Origin: Cerasicoccus frondis
GTDB lineage: Bacteria > Verrucomicrobiota > Verrucomicrobiia > Opitutales > Cerasicoccaceae
Direction of reading: 5' to 3'
DNA length: 64,000 bases
Assembly (NCBI GenBank): GCA_031296915.1
Contig: JAVDPC010000024.1
Span: 1 to 64,000, forward strand
Position 1 is the first letter of the stretch. Each line of letters begins with the position of its first letter. Below, in pieces: positions 54,135-63,041 of this stretch. The notes below the pieces were generated by a model. That model worked only from the letters and a program-made list of their open reading frames with translations, made no database searches and was not told the DNA's origin. Made by a program: the position numbers and the translations under genes.

Positions 54135-56247
54135 TTTGTTTCAGCTTACTGATCAGATAGTCTTCGCAGTTCGCGAATTCGGGATTTTCAACTCCACCAT
54201 GCTTGAAATCATAATCCATTCCGAGCGCATCGAGTTTCTCAACAAGGATTGCGCCGTAATTTGAGCTGTGCGTCGCATCTTTTTTGTCCGTGCCCTTCTC
54301 CGGAACATCGCGATAAAAGAGATACACAGGCGGATCGTCTTTGGTCAGTAAGAAATACGGCGAATACTCGGCAATCCAGTCCATAACATTCTCACGATCA
54401 GCAAGGAAACTGCGAATCTCTACGGTAAAGTCGCTGCGATCCCAAACGTAGCCGAAGGCATGACCGCCGTAGGTGGCGTTGGGTGTCCATTCAAGAAGTT
54501 GCTTCGGGTCCAAGGTCGTCTGCGCGCTTTCCACGGCGGCACACCAGACACGGGTGGATTCGCGCAGCACCGGATCGCTCGCATCGGGGTCAGCCAAATC
54601 GTCATGGAAGGCCAGCCAGAGCGACGTGCAGGCACCCGCCGAACCGCCGGTTAAGCCGATGCGCTCCTTGTTGATATTCCATTCGGCTGCTTTACTGCGG
54701 ACAAATTGCAGGGCACGTGCCGCATCGTAGAGAGGCACATTGATCGGTGGCTCGGGATAATCGCCTCGCGCTTGAATCGGCCCGCTTCCGCGCTCGCTAC
54801 CGGTGTCTATGATTGTCTGCGAAAGAAAACGATAATTGATCGCGATATAGGAAATGCCCGCATCGAGAAACGGCTGCGGCTCCGCCACCTTCGACTTATC
54901 ACCGCCCAACCAGCCACCGCCATGGATGTGAATCACGCAGGGTGTCGGCTTTTCGGATTCCGCCAGCCAGACATCCATCACATTGCGCTCATCCGTGCCG
55001 TAGGGCAAATTAGCATAGGTCGGCTTGGGACGTTTGGAAGCGTTCGCATCATTGCCATTGCTTTTATTTAAGAGAACAGAACCTCCGGCCACACAAACAC
55101 TGTTGAGACGTAGCTCCTCACCGGATTCCAGCAGTGGACGAATTTGCAAAGTGTGAGTTTCATCCGCATTCAATCCGTATGCAAGCAACTGAACCAGGCG
55201 CATGTTTCCACTGGCACAATGTGCCTTGTATTCAACAGGTGCACCGCCATCGATGCTGACAGAATAGCGTCCGGACTTCGGTGTGCTTTCCCCAAACAGG
55301 AGTACACTCTCGCCTGTAAACTGAACTGTCAGCACCTCCGGTTGATCAGTATCACCCGCTTCGGCGATAGCCAAATCATCCATCCAGCGGGAGCATGTGA
55401 AATCGAACGCAATCGCACTGCGGTGTGGCGCGCCAGTCTTCCACCCATTCGGCAAGGAGTCGATTGCAGCTAACGAGAAACGGTCGACTTGCATGTAGTG
55501 ATCCGGATACAGCGTATCCACCGGCAGTTGACAGACCACAGCATCTTCAACCGCTTTCAAATAAGTCTCCCAAACACATTCAGCATACAGGGCGTATCCT
55601 GCATCCCCCGGGTGGGTCGAGTCATTCGGAAGGTCCCAAAGTTCATCGGGTGTCGCACGCGCCTCGTCTACCACAGCCTTACGCATCGATGTGACAACAT
55701 CCGCAAGAGGCAGGTTATATGCCGCCCCGATCTCCTTATGTATATCGTCCAATGGTCGCACGGATGGCTTAGGCATGATATCCGCCTTAACCGCGAGGAT
55801 AACTTGGACAACCGGAATATCCGCCTGCAACATGCGCCGTATCAACGACTCATAAGAAGAGAGGCGGTCGTCTTCGGGAACCTTTGAAGCATGATCATTA
55901 ACCGTAAAATCGAGGAAAACCAAATCCGGTTCGTAAGCCAGCACATCGCGATTCAAACGGAAGGCGCCCAGTTGTGAACCTGTCCCACCGATCGCAGCAT
56001 CAACAAAGGTAAAATGGGCATTCGGGTAATGATCACGCAACTCCCGTGATACGATAGCCCGATAAGAAGTCTTCAGCGGATCGGTCGCTTGGGCGCCCCA
56101 TGTCAAGCTACCGCCAAGAAAGGCCACCGTTAGCGTTTCACCACGCTTCGCACGCTGATCGAATTCGGAGAAGGACGGAGATGATTCCGCATTGGCAGCT
56201 TTAATAGCAAACATGATGAATAAAATGGAAAAGATGGAATTAATCAT
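54121..56247 (-). CDS. SGNH hydrolase fused to an alpha/beta-hydrolase esterase
   Basis: A 708-residue exported enzyme (signal peptide about 1-20, ANAES). An N-terminal SGNH domain (about 30-235) has 'FLGGSLTWGAQATDP' (Ser nucleophile), 'AAIGGTGSQLGAFRL', 'DFTVNDHASKV' and 'LPNDSTHPGDAGY'. A beta-sandwich linker follows (about 245-390). The C-terminal alpha/beta hydrolase (about 405-700) has the oxyanion 'IHIHGGGWLGGDKS' and nucleophile elbow 'GLTGGSAGACTS', like BD-FAE esterases. Two different esterase folds in one chain point to a multiply acylated glycan. Gene lies in the operon between fucosidase and oxidoreductase. Confidence 0.9.
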   Translation of the reverse strand: MINSIFSILFIMFAIKAANAESSPSFSEFDQRAKRGETLTVAFLGGSLTWGAQATDPLKTSYRAIVSRELRDHYPNAHFTFVDAAIGGTGSQLGAFRLNRDVLAYEPDLVFLDFTVNDHASKVPEDDRLSSYESLIRRMLQADIPVVQVILAVKADIMPKPSVRPLDDIHKEIGAAYNLPLADVVTSMRKAVVDEARATPDELWDLPNDSTHPGDAGYALYAECVWETYLKAVEDAVVCQLPVDTLYPDHYMQVDRFSLAAIDSLPNGWKTGAPHRSAIAFDFTCSRWMDDLAIAEAGDTDQPEVLTVQFTGESVLLFGESTPKSGRYSVSIDGGAPVEYKAHCASGNMRLVQLLAYGLNADETHTLQIRPLLESGEELRLNSVCVAGGSVLLNKSNGNDANASKRPKPTYANLPYGTDERNVMDVWLAESEKPTPCVIHIHGGGWLGGDKSKVAEPQPFLDAGISYIAINYRFLSQTIIDTGSERGSGPIQARGDYPEPPINVPLYDAARALQFVRSKAAEWNINKERIGLTGGSAGACTSLWLAFHDDLADPDASDPVLRESTRVWCAAVESAQTTLDPKQLLEWTPNATYGGHAFGYVWDRSDFTVEIRSFLADRENVMDWIAEYSPYFLLTKDDPPVYLFYRDVPEKGTDKKDATHSSNYGAILVEKLDALGMDYDFKHGGVENPEFANCEDYLISKLKQNELK

Positions 56248-56361
56248 ATAATGTAAAATTTAGATTTTCCTTAAAGACGAAACGAGGAACTCAACAATCG
56301 GCTCGAGTCATATGTCATATCCATAATTCGGAACTAAATATTCTTCCCAGACGGCCAACCC

Positions 56362-57579
56362 CTAACCTGGAATCCAAAAAGAAGTCTGTTCTCGAATCGC
56401 TTCGGCCTTCCCGTCGAGCTCAAGGACAATCGTCGTGGCGATTGGATCTGCTAGGAGAACAGGCAAGTCCCGTAGAAATAGGCGTCCATCCTTTTGTTCA
56501 AAATTAATCGCCTTACCACTTTCAAGAAACTTCGCCGACAATACCTTATTTTTAATCTCACCATAACATAACTCCGTGCCGGTGCTCTTAAAGATATTCA
56601 AGTAGGCCTTGTTGCCCTTCATCGTCACCTTGCCCCAGTTGGTCCAGGAGAATGGACACTTCTCGGCTCCGTAGATGGCCTCGCCATTGCGCTTCAACCA
56701 ATCACCGGCAGCGGTCAAAATATCAACGGATTCCTGCGGCACCGTGCCATCCGACATCGGGCCTATATTCAGAAGTAAATTCCCGCCACTGCGTGCCGTA
56801 TCGGTCAGCATCTGGATCACATCATTCGGCTGCTTCCAATTACTGTCGCCGGCATGGTAGCCCCAATTATCGTTTAGAGTCATGCAAGCTTCCCACATGA
56901 TGTCATGCTTCGGTGGCTTGATCGCTTGCTCGCAAATTTCAACGTGGAAAGGCTCCCCATTGCGCTCATTGATCAGGATATGCGGCTGCAAGGCCAAGAC
57001 GGCTTCGTTCACCTCGCGGCACTGGAGATCGTCCGGGATACATCCGTCATACCAAAGGTAATCGATCTTTCCGTAGTTTGACATCAACTCGATGAGCTGT
57101 GCCTTGTAGTGCTCGATAAATCGATCGCGCTGCCCCGAATTTTCCCAATCCCCTTCATTCGGCCAGTCACGAAAATACGGGCCCGGATAATCCGGATGAT
57201 ACCAGGATGCCGGCGAAAAATAGAATCCCACCTTCAGGCCCGCCTCACGGAATGCTTCGGCGAAGGGACCGACGAGATCACGTTTCGGCCCAATGTTGCC
57301 CGCATGAAACTCACTGGTATTTGTCGGCCATAGCGCAAAACCATCATGGTGGCGTGTCGTCAGGACAGCATACTTCATTCCTGCATCAACAGCCAACTTC
57401 GCCCAGACTTTTGGATCGTAGTTCTCCGCCTTAAAATTTTCTGCGTAGCGTGACTTGTATTCCTCAAACGGAACTAATTCCCGATTCGGAAACCACTCTC
57501 CGCGGGCTGCATAGGAATAGACTCCCCAGTGAATAAACATCCCGTAGCGGGCCTCGTTAAACCATTCAGACTCAGACAT
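56362..57579 (-). CDS. GH29 alpha-L-fucosidase
   Basis: A 405-residue glycosidase of family GH29. It begins 'EWFNEARYGMFIHWGVYSY', then 'AGMKYAVLTTRHHDGFALWP', 'REAGLKVGFYFSPASWYHPD' and nucleophile region 'YGKIDYLWYDG' with Asp at about 178, all in the family order. 'SGGNLLLNIGPMSDGTVP' closes the barrel and a small beta domain follows. It has no signal peptide and would therefore release fucose from imported oligosaccharides in the cytoplasm. It is 20 bases downstream of the symporter gene. The strongest single pointer to a fucose-containing substrate here. Confidence 0.94.
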   Translation of the reverse strand: MSESEWFNEARYGMFIHWGVYSYAARGEWFPNRELVPFEEYKSRYAENFKAENYDPKVWAKLAVDAGMKYAVLTTRHHDGFALWPTNTSEFHAGNIGPKRDLVGPFAEAFREAGLKVGFYFSPASWYHPDYPGPYFRDWPNEGDWENSGQRDRFIEHYKAQLIELMSNYGKIDYLWYDGCIPDDLQCREVNEAVLALQPHILINERNGEPFHVEICEQAIKPPKHDIMWEACMTLNDNWGYHAGDSNWKQPNDVIQMLTDTARSGGNLLLNIGPMSDGTVPQESVDILTAAGDWLKRNGEAIYGAEKCPFSWTNWGKVTMKGNKAYLNIFKSTGTELCYGEIKNKVLSAKFLESGKAINFEQKDGRLFLRDLPVLLADPIATTIVLELDGKAEAIREQTSFWIPG

Positions 57580-57599
57580 AGCGTTTGTAGCTTTTGAAA

Positions 57600-59900
57600 T
57601 TAATCTTCCTTCTCGTGGCTCTTACGCACGGCATCAAAGGCTTCCTTGTCGACAAGCGAGACGTGCCCGTCGACCATTCCATTATCGAGCGGATTATCCT
57701 CACGTGCTGCCAGATCACGAAAGAGCCTGCGTATATCGATAATACCGCCGAAGAAAAACCAGACAGTGGAAATCATACCGAGCACGGCAGTCACACAGAG
57801 ACTGGTGATAAAGAAATACTGACTCCACCGCTCGACCGACCATGGCGAAATCGCATTCCAAATCAGCACACCGATAAAACAGAAGCCGAATTTGTAGACG
57901 ATCGCATAGCCAAAAATCGACCATGCAATTATTCGATCACCCAACGTGTATTCTGGCGTGATGCCAATTAGCTTTTTGAAGGTGTTACGAACGGTCCACT
58001 TGAATGGCTCCTTATACTCTTGAGCAACATCATACTCGCCCCGGTGGAGCAATCGGTCGAGGTTGTAGGGTTTGCGCTGAGTCAGCGCAGAGCCGATCAC
58101 ATAAGCGACGACCCCGGAGATCATCGCCATGAAGTAGAGCTCATAAGAGTTGATGGGAAACTTCACGGCATTCATCTCCCAAACGATGTAAGGATGAAAT
58201 GGGCCAGAAACAGTTCCTAGGAAATTTCCGACCGAATCGTGCCAACCATTCGACTCCAGCCAGGGATAAACCAGTTCCACCCAGTTACGCTGGAGAAAAA
58301 GTCCCAATGCGGCAAAGCCCGAACCGAAGATCAGTGCACCGAAGGCGCCAACCGTGTTGCCGAAGCGGCTGTAGAGTCCGAAAATCATGATCGGCCCAGC
58401 TCCCCCGAGCCAGAGCGCGCACATCATAACTGTAAACATCAAGATGTAGTCGATCTGCACGAAAAAAATCGATACGATGAAGAAGAATACACAAACCGCT
58501 GCCGAAACTAGCCGGATCAGTAAGATGTGCTGCTGTGAACTCAATGGCTTCTTAAAGAAGGGTATGATGATATCCTGCACGATGGTCGATGAGGCATTGT
58601 AGATGCGCGTGTCATCCGTAGAAATCAGCAGCATGATCATCAGCAGGCAAAACAAGCCCATGAGGCCGACTGGCAGAATGTTTTTCAGGGCGACCGGCAA
58701 CATCATCTGGTGATAAAGCGAGCGGAACTTCTGATATTCCTTATTACCCTCCGGAGTGCCTCCGAGAACCTTATGCGCCGTCTCCATGTAGGGAGTATCC
58801 AGATTATGTTCTTGAGACAAGGGCGCATCCACACCGATTTCATGTGTCGCGACTGGAATTTGCGCCAGATTCGCATTGAGCTGCTCTCTCAAACCGGCAT
58901 CACTCACAGCTTCCTGAGCGACCTTTTGCGTCAACTCGCTGCGAATCTCATAGGACTTTTCGGCAAAGTTCTTGTGCGTCATCAAAGCGATCACCATCAC
59001 CGCAACCAGCAGCATCATGAGAACAGCATATAGACTGCGCCATTGGCCCACAATCCCCGCCATCTTCTGCTCATGTGGCGTGCGAGCGGCACTGGTGGTA
59101 TCGTTTCCAATCCAGCTCGCACGATTCAGGACGGACCCCATGATCGTCACAAAGAGCGCGAAAATGTTGAAGTCACGCAGCTTTTCGATGTCGAAAGGAT
59201 TGATGAAACTCTCTCCCTGCGCCCGATCCATCATCACCGGGCCGATCGTTTCATTCCAACCGAATTTAAAAAAGATATAACCTGCGATGACGACGAAAAT
59301 CGGATAACACATCAGTCCCTGGCAGGCGTCCGAAATCAACAGGGAGATCCGGCCCCCCGGCCAGATAATCACCATACACAAGCAGAGTGAAAACCCGACC
59401 ACCAGTCCGAAGGTAGGCAAGTTGATCCCGAAAATCATGAACTCGTGAGGTAAGCCGAGGAAATAGATGAAAAAATTGGCCGCCACCGCCGGGCCGATTG
59501 CATTGGTCACCGCCTCGGCCAAAGTGCGAATCGTTGCCGCCACAATGCGCAAAGGCTTGTTATAGCGCATTTCTAGGAACTGGCCGATCGAGAGGGAACG
59601 CGTCTCGCGAAATCGGTAGGTACAATAGCCAGTCAACCCCATGATAATGCCGACCGGAACCGTCAGATATTCCCAAAAAGTCAGCCCGTAGCCGACCTGA
59701 TATTTGGATTCAACCAAGGCTACCAGAGTAATTACGCTCAAGCCAGCGGTCAAATCACCGGCCGACAAGACATATCGCCCAGCCACACGCCCTGCTGCGA
59801 GAAAATCAACTACTCCACGCGCATACCGGTGACTGTAAATGGCCATGTAGACTACAACAACCACAGGCACAATTGCGATAATCCAATCTATCCAATGCAT
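57600..59900 (-). CDS. Large sodium/solute symporter (SSS family)
   Basis: A 766-residue transporter, longer than most SSS members, with about 14-15 transmembrane helices. 'DFLAAGRVAGRYVLSAGDLT' after TM1, 'GRISLLISDACQGLMCYPIF' (signature region) and 'LISTDDTRIYNASSTIVQDI' are typical. A ~100-residue hydrophilic insertion (about 320-405, with 'SYEIRSELTQKVAQEAVSDA') lies between helices and could be a periplasmic or cytoplasmic sensor loop. The C-terminal ~30 residues are charged. As first gene of the minus-strand set it probably imports the product that the fucosidase and GH3 enzyme then cleave. Confidence 0.92.
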   Translation of the reverse strand: MHWIDWIIAIVPVVVVVYMAIYSHRYARGVVDFLAAGRVAGRYVLSAGDLTAGLSVITLVALVESKYQVGYGLTFWEYLTVPVGIIMGLTGYCTYRFRETRSLSIGQFLEMRYNKPLRIVAATIRTLAEAVTNAIGPAVAANFFIYFLGLPHEFMIFGINLPTFGLVVGFSLCLCMVIIWPGGRISLLISDACQGLMCYPIFVVIAGYIFFKFGWNETIGPVMMDRAQGESFINPFDIEKLRDFNIFALFVTIMGSVLNRASWIGNDTTSAARTPHEQKMAGIVGQWRSLYAVLMMLLVAVMVIALMTHKNFAEKSYEIRSELTQKVAQEAVSDAGLREQLNANLAQIPVATHEIGVDAPLSQEHNLDTPYMETAHKVLGGTPEGNKEYQKFRSLYHQMMLPVALKNILPVGLMGLFCLLMIMLLISTDDTRIYNASSTIVQDIIIPFFKKPLSSQQHILLIRLVSAAVCVFFFIVSIFFVQIDYILMFTVMMCALWLGGAGPIMIFGLYSRFGNTVGAFGALIFGSGFAALGLFLQRNWVELVYPWLESNGWHDSVGNFLGTVSGPFHPYIVWEMNAVKFPINSYELYFMAMISGVVAYVIGSALTQRKPYNLDRLLHRGEYDVAQEYKEPFKWTVRNTFKKLIGITPEYTLGDRIIAWSIFGYAIVYKFGFCFIGVLIWNAISPWSVERWSQYFFITSLCVTAVLGMISTVWFFFGGIIDIRRLFRDLAAREDNPLDNGMVDGHVSLVDKEAFDAVRKSHEKED

Positions 59901-60097
59901 AACAGCTTTTAAAATAGAATATATAAAACACGGTCACTTATGCCAAATAGGGGCGGCAGCGTGACGACTTCCGGAGAATTCAGGACAAGAAATTGTTATA
60001 CATCAATACTAATATTTGATTTTTCCGCAGCACCACACTACACAAGACCCAAAATCGTGAGCGGCACGTCCACCAGATGCCGAAATCAAAATGAGCA

Positions 60098-61198
60098 ATG
60101 AGCACAACGAATCATCCGTCCCGCAACAAACAGGCCTACATTATCAACGAGCTAACCCGCATGGCTCACAACTACGGCCCCGGAATGAAATTGCCAACCG
60201 CTCAGCAGCTCGCCGCACAATTCGGCGTAACCCTGACGACATTGGACAGGGCACTTGCTAAGCTCGAAACTAGAAGCGTCATCACTCGCCGCCAAGGAAG
60301 CGGCATCTACGTATCGAATGGCTTGCTGGACAAAAGGATCGGATTGGTTTTCGGGCGGAATATATTCCGATTTGGCAGTTCCGCCTTCTACTTATTGTTA
60401 CTTCAAGAGTGCGAGAGGGCCGCAGAAATAGGGAACTATCAATTCTCATTATTCCTCTCACCAAAGCAGTACAACACCCCTATAGAAGCAGGACAATTTA
60501 ACCCGGAACTCGATACTGCGCTCAAGCAGAGAAAACTGGACGGGCTACTTGCCTGTGAAATCAACAACGATAATTATGAACTATGGCTAGCGAACCAAAA
60601 CATACCTACAGTCGCTTTGGCCCCATCAAAACATTTCCCGACCGTCGGCATTGATTCAAACCAACTTATTGAGCACTCCGTTGCCCACTTAGCCGCTCAA
60701 GGTTGCCGCACAGTCGGCCTACTTGGCATCTTGTCCCGACATTACGAATACTTCACCGCGGCCACCCAGAAATATGGCATAAAGATCAAACAAGAAGCAG
60801 TCATTCACCCTGAGGACGAAAAGGATCCACCCTTCGACGTGCACGAACAACTCGGCAGAGAGTGGATAAGCAAATGCCTAGAATGTTGCGGCGGAAAAAA
60901 GAATCTGCCCGACGGCATGGTCGTGACCGACGACCTGCTGGCAAGAGGCGCCTGCCTTCAAATGAAGGAATACGGTATCCGCATCGGCGAAGACCTCAAA
61001 ATTGTCAGTCACGCCAACAAAGGATCCCTCAGCTTGGAATACTGGGAAGACCACATTACAATAGCCGAAATTGATCCCGCTCAAATGGTCTCAGAAATGT
61101 TTCAAATTCTGGATAAGCTAATGGATGGCAAAAAGCTAACGCGAAAAAAAACCAACATTCAAGCATCCCTGATTAGCAAAAATAGCACACAGAGCTAA
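60098..61198 (+). CDS. GntR/LacI-chimera transcriptional regulator
   Basis: A 366-residue regulator with the same design as the one at 47166: N-terminal GntR winged helix (about 10-78; 'LPTAQQLAAQFGVTLTTLDR', 'RQGSGIYVS') and a LacI-type ligand domain ('RIGLVFGRNIFRFG', 'GLLACEINNDNYELW', 'GCRTVGLLGIL', 'DGMVVTDDLLARGAC'). It diverges from the symporter operon across 197 bases and is therefore the likely local sugar-responsive repressor. The ATG at 60098 gives MSTTNHPSRNK; another ATG at 60091 is in a different frame. Confidence 0.92.
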   Translation: MSTTNHPSRNKQAYIINELTRMAHNYGPGMKLPTAQQLAAQFGVTLTTLDRALAKLETRSVITRRQGSGIYVSNGLLDKRIGLVFGRNIFRFGSSAFYLLLLQECERAAEIGNYQFSLFLSPKQYNTPIEAGQFNPELDTALKQRKLDGLLACEINNDNYELWLANQNIPTVALAPSKHFPTVGIDSNQLIEHSVAHLAAQGCRTVGLLGILSRHYEYFTAATQKYGIKIKQEAVIHPEDEKDPPFDVHEQLGREWISKCLECCGGKKNLPDGMVVTDDLLARGACLQMKEYGIRIGEDLKIVSHANKGSLSLEYWEDHITIAEIDPAQMVSEMFQILDKLMDGKKLTRKKTNIQASLISKNSTQS

Positions 61199-61209
61199 GA
61201 AAGACTTAA

Positions 61210-61226
61210 ACGCCCGCACAGGGCGT
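61210..61226 (+). terminator. Hairpin after GntR/LacI gene
   Basis: Stem ACGCCC/GGGCGT (61210-61215, 61221-61226) with loop GCACA, 12 bases past the stop. No U tract, so moderate support only. Confidence 0.4.
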
Positions 61227-61449
61227 AGAGCTTCACTGTTCCCACTGATCAGTATCAGATCACATAAGCACCATCTGCCTCCCTCGGCATTATATGAACG
61301 TTCGTAAGCTAACGCAGACAGAAAGCATGAAGACGCTTTTTAGCGGCAATCACTGCACTCCCGCGACCGGCTCTGAGAGTCCCAAGCTGTCACGGCGTGG
61401 CACAAACAAGGACGAGGTTTCGCATTTGCAACTCCTTGAGTAGAAGATA

Positions 61450-61498
61450 GATAGACCTGCTCAGGTCCTATCTGGCACATTAAGGCACAACGCCTTAA
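61450..61498. other. Pair of small hairpins beside a tRNA-like fragment
   Basis: GATAGACCTG pairs with CAGGT-C-CTATC (61450-61472, one bulge), and TTAAGGC pairs with GCCTTAA (61480-61486, 61492-61498). They sit directly before the tRNA 3'-end sequence. The surrounding stretch 61227-61499 has no convincing gene. They could be a terminator for upstream transcription or part of an attachment region. Confidence 0.35.
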
Positions 61499-61499
61499 A

Positions 61500-61528
61500 T
61501 GGCTGCCCGGGCTGGGATCGAACCAGCC
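61500..61528 (-). other. tRNA 3'-end fragment (possible attachment site)
   Basis: On the minus strand GGCTGGTTCGATCCCAGC is a T-arm (GCTGG-TTCGATC-CCAGC), followed by a 7-base acceptor strand CCGGGCA, a discriminator G and CCA. I could not find a matching 5' half (TGCCCGG with D- and anticodon arms) within 90 bases, so it is a fragment, as left at the border of elements that integrate in tRNA genes. Similarity to tRNA-Asn 3' ends is a tentative memory-based impression. Confidence 0.5.
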
Positions 61529-61539
61529 AAAGAAAATCC

Positions 61540-61704
61540 ATAAGTTATTGTAAACTTGCATCTTGCGAAATACACGACACCGGGCGCACTCCAGAATGCA
61601 CTCCCGCTGAAATTCTGAGGCATTGGCCCAATCTTTCCCTTGAATCACGACAAGCCATCTTAGCCTTAGTTCGTGAACTCGCAAATGAGAAGAAGCATCT
61701 GTAA
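61540..61704 (+). pseudogene. Decayed coding fragment (C-terminal remnant)
   Basis: A plus-strand frame ending TAA at 61702-61704 encodes a coherent helix: 'PAEILRHWPNLSLESRQAIL' then 'ALVRELANEKKHL'. A 'W-P-x-L...I-x-A-(I/L)-V' ending resembles short C-terminal tails associated with integrases in Planctomycetes and Verrucomicrobia, but this rests on little. The frame has no plausible start, since it would have to begin in the tRNA-like sequence. Interpreted as a remnant. Confidence 0.3.
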
Positions 61705-61760
61705 TTCAATGCTTGATAGTCCAAAGCACAAGGGAGCCGCCCCAACAAGAAGACCTCTAG

Positions 61761-62620
61761 GTAGTGTCTTGGAATTAGCACTTTATCCAAATTAATACCG
61801 AAGCTATAGCAATCATGGCTCCAAATAGGCCTGCAGATTTCTCAAATCTGGTGGAGATTCTTCGATAGCGCTTTAGCTTTTGAAAGAGTACTTCGACCTT
61901 GTGCCTTTCTTTGTAAAGATGCTTGTCCATTTTGATGACCGTTGCTCTGCTTGGATTGGGTGGTATGACGGCGATGCTGGAGCTTTGCACAATAAACTCA
62001 CGAATGGCGTCGCTGTCATATCCTCCATCTAGCAGGCAAGCGCTGGGCTGGTTGAGGCATTGCCTGAGCAGGGCGATTGCTTGAGTGGCGTCCCCGCGTT
62101 CGCCGGAAGTGACGATGAAGGCCAAGGGATAGCCCAAAGCGTCGCAGGCCAGATGCAGCTTGGTGGTCAGGCCGCCTCGGGATCGGCCCATGGCTTCAGC
62201 AAGCTGTCCTCGATGAGCGCGTGCGGCGTCCTGATGGACACGGATGCTGGTCGAGTCGACCATGACATACTCCATGTCAGCCAAAGAACCTTGAAAGTGC
62301 TTGAGCAGGTGAGCCCACAGTCCGTTGCGCGACCATGTTCGGAAGCGGTCATATATGCTCTGCCATGGTCCAAAATGTGATGGCAAATAGCGCCAAGGTG
62401 ATCCGGCTCGAAGAATCCAGAAGATACCTTCCAACGTTCGCCGCAAGTTTTGCGGTTTGCGACCACGGGTACTCAACCGGACCGAACGCCAGTCATTAAT
62501 TTTTTGAGAGACTCAAAGTCTGCATCAGTTAACTCTTCTTTATAACTTTGCACTGCAATAGCTTACGACTGCGGGCAATGTAGCAAAGTTTTTAATCAGC
62601 TTAATTCCCAGACACTCCCT
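61761..62620 (-). mobile_element. IS5-type insertion sequence with imperfect terminal inverted repeats
   Basis: About 860 bases. The left end reads AGTGTCTTGGAATTAGC from 61763, and the right end, read inwards on the minus strand from about 62617, is AGTGTCTGGGAATTAAGC. The transposase stop lies inside the left repeat. Size and two-frame transposase fit the IS427 group of IS5. Exact ends and a target duplication could not be fixed; the flanks CTAG and CTGG are not identical. Confidence 0.7.
61775..62476 (-). CDS. IS5-type transposase, main frame (orfB)
   Basis: A 233-residue DDE transposase from a TTG at 62476. 'GRKPQNLRRTLEGIFWILRA' and 'GSPWRYLPSHFGPWQSIYDR' are the N-terminal helix-turn-helix segment. 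The catalytic part has 'VMVDSTSIRVH' (first Asp), 'CLLDGGYDSDAIREF' (second Asp) and 'YKERHKVEVLFQKLKRYRRI' (Glu). A preceding 26-residue frame (62473-62553, GTG start, ending TGVRSG) carries the missing N-terminal helix 'ELTDADFESLKKLM'; a -1 shift at GGTTGA would join them, as is common in this group. Confidence 0.85.
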   Translation of the reverse strand: MSTRGRKPQNLRRTLEGIFWILRAGSPWRYLPSHFGPWQSIYDRFRTWSRNGLWAHLLKHFQGSLADMEYVMVDSTSIRVHQDAARAHRGQLAEAMGRSRGGLTTKLHLACDALGYPLAFIVTSGERGDATQAIALLRQCLNQPSACLLDGGYDSDAIREFIVQSSSIAVIPPNPSRATVIKMDKHLYKERHKVEVLFQKLKRYRRISTRFEKSAGLFGAMIAIASVLIWIKC

Positions 62621-63041
62621 GGACCTAATAAAAGAGAAGATTATGGGTCAATATATAATAATCTTACAGATGTTTGTTTGTATTTCTGAAATAGCCAGAT
62701 CCCTACCGCAACATAGTTTCAATTCCTTAACCAACTATACCATCCAATCACCCCAGCCAGACTAACAAATGCACTGGCTTAGTTTGCGTAGCGAGACCAT
62801 ATTCGGGGCTGCGGCATCCTTTTTCATATGATTTTACGGTATCTATGACCGAAAATCTTCTCATTCGCAATGGGCCGGCTTTAGGGGGGCTGCAACCATT
62901 TTCTCCTCAAAGGGTGTTTCTTGAAGCAAGGCAATTTCTGCGTGGGCCTCAGTAAGTATTTTGAAGCTGCATTGTAGATCGATGTTAGCTCACTAAAGCG
63001 CCAGACTAACGATTCAAGCGGACTCAATCACGTATACTCGA
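62621..63041. other. Intergenic region between IS element and sulfatase
   Basis: About 420 bases without a convincing gene. A minus-strand open frame of 42 residues (62861-62989) reads 'FKILTEAHAEIALLQETPFE' and could be a decayed fragment, but it has no start codon. No terminator-grade hairpin was seen after the sulfatase stop. Confidence 0.4.

Noticed and set aside
54706..55887. Several plus-strand frames of 100-130 residues opposite the dual-esterase gene
   Set aside because: They are antisense to a gene with two intact catalytic domains and have no starts with ribosome sites or recognisable motifs.
61500..61590. A complete tRNA gene on the minus strand
   Set aside because: Only the T-arm and acceptor 3' half fold; no D-arm, anticodon arm or matching 5' acceptor strand is found within 90 bases.
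62861..62989. A 42-residue minus-strand frame between the IS element and the sulfatase
   Set aside because: It lacks a start codon after the upstream stop and has no recognisable family; treated as possible debris.
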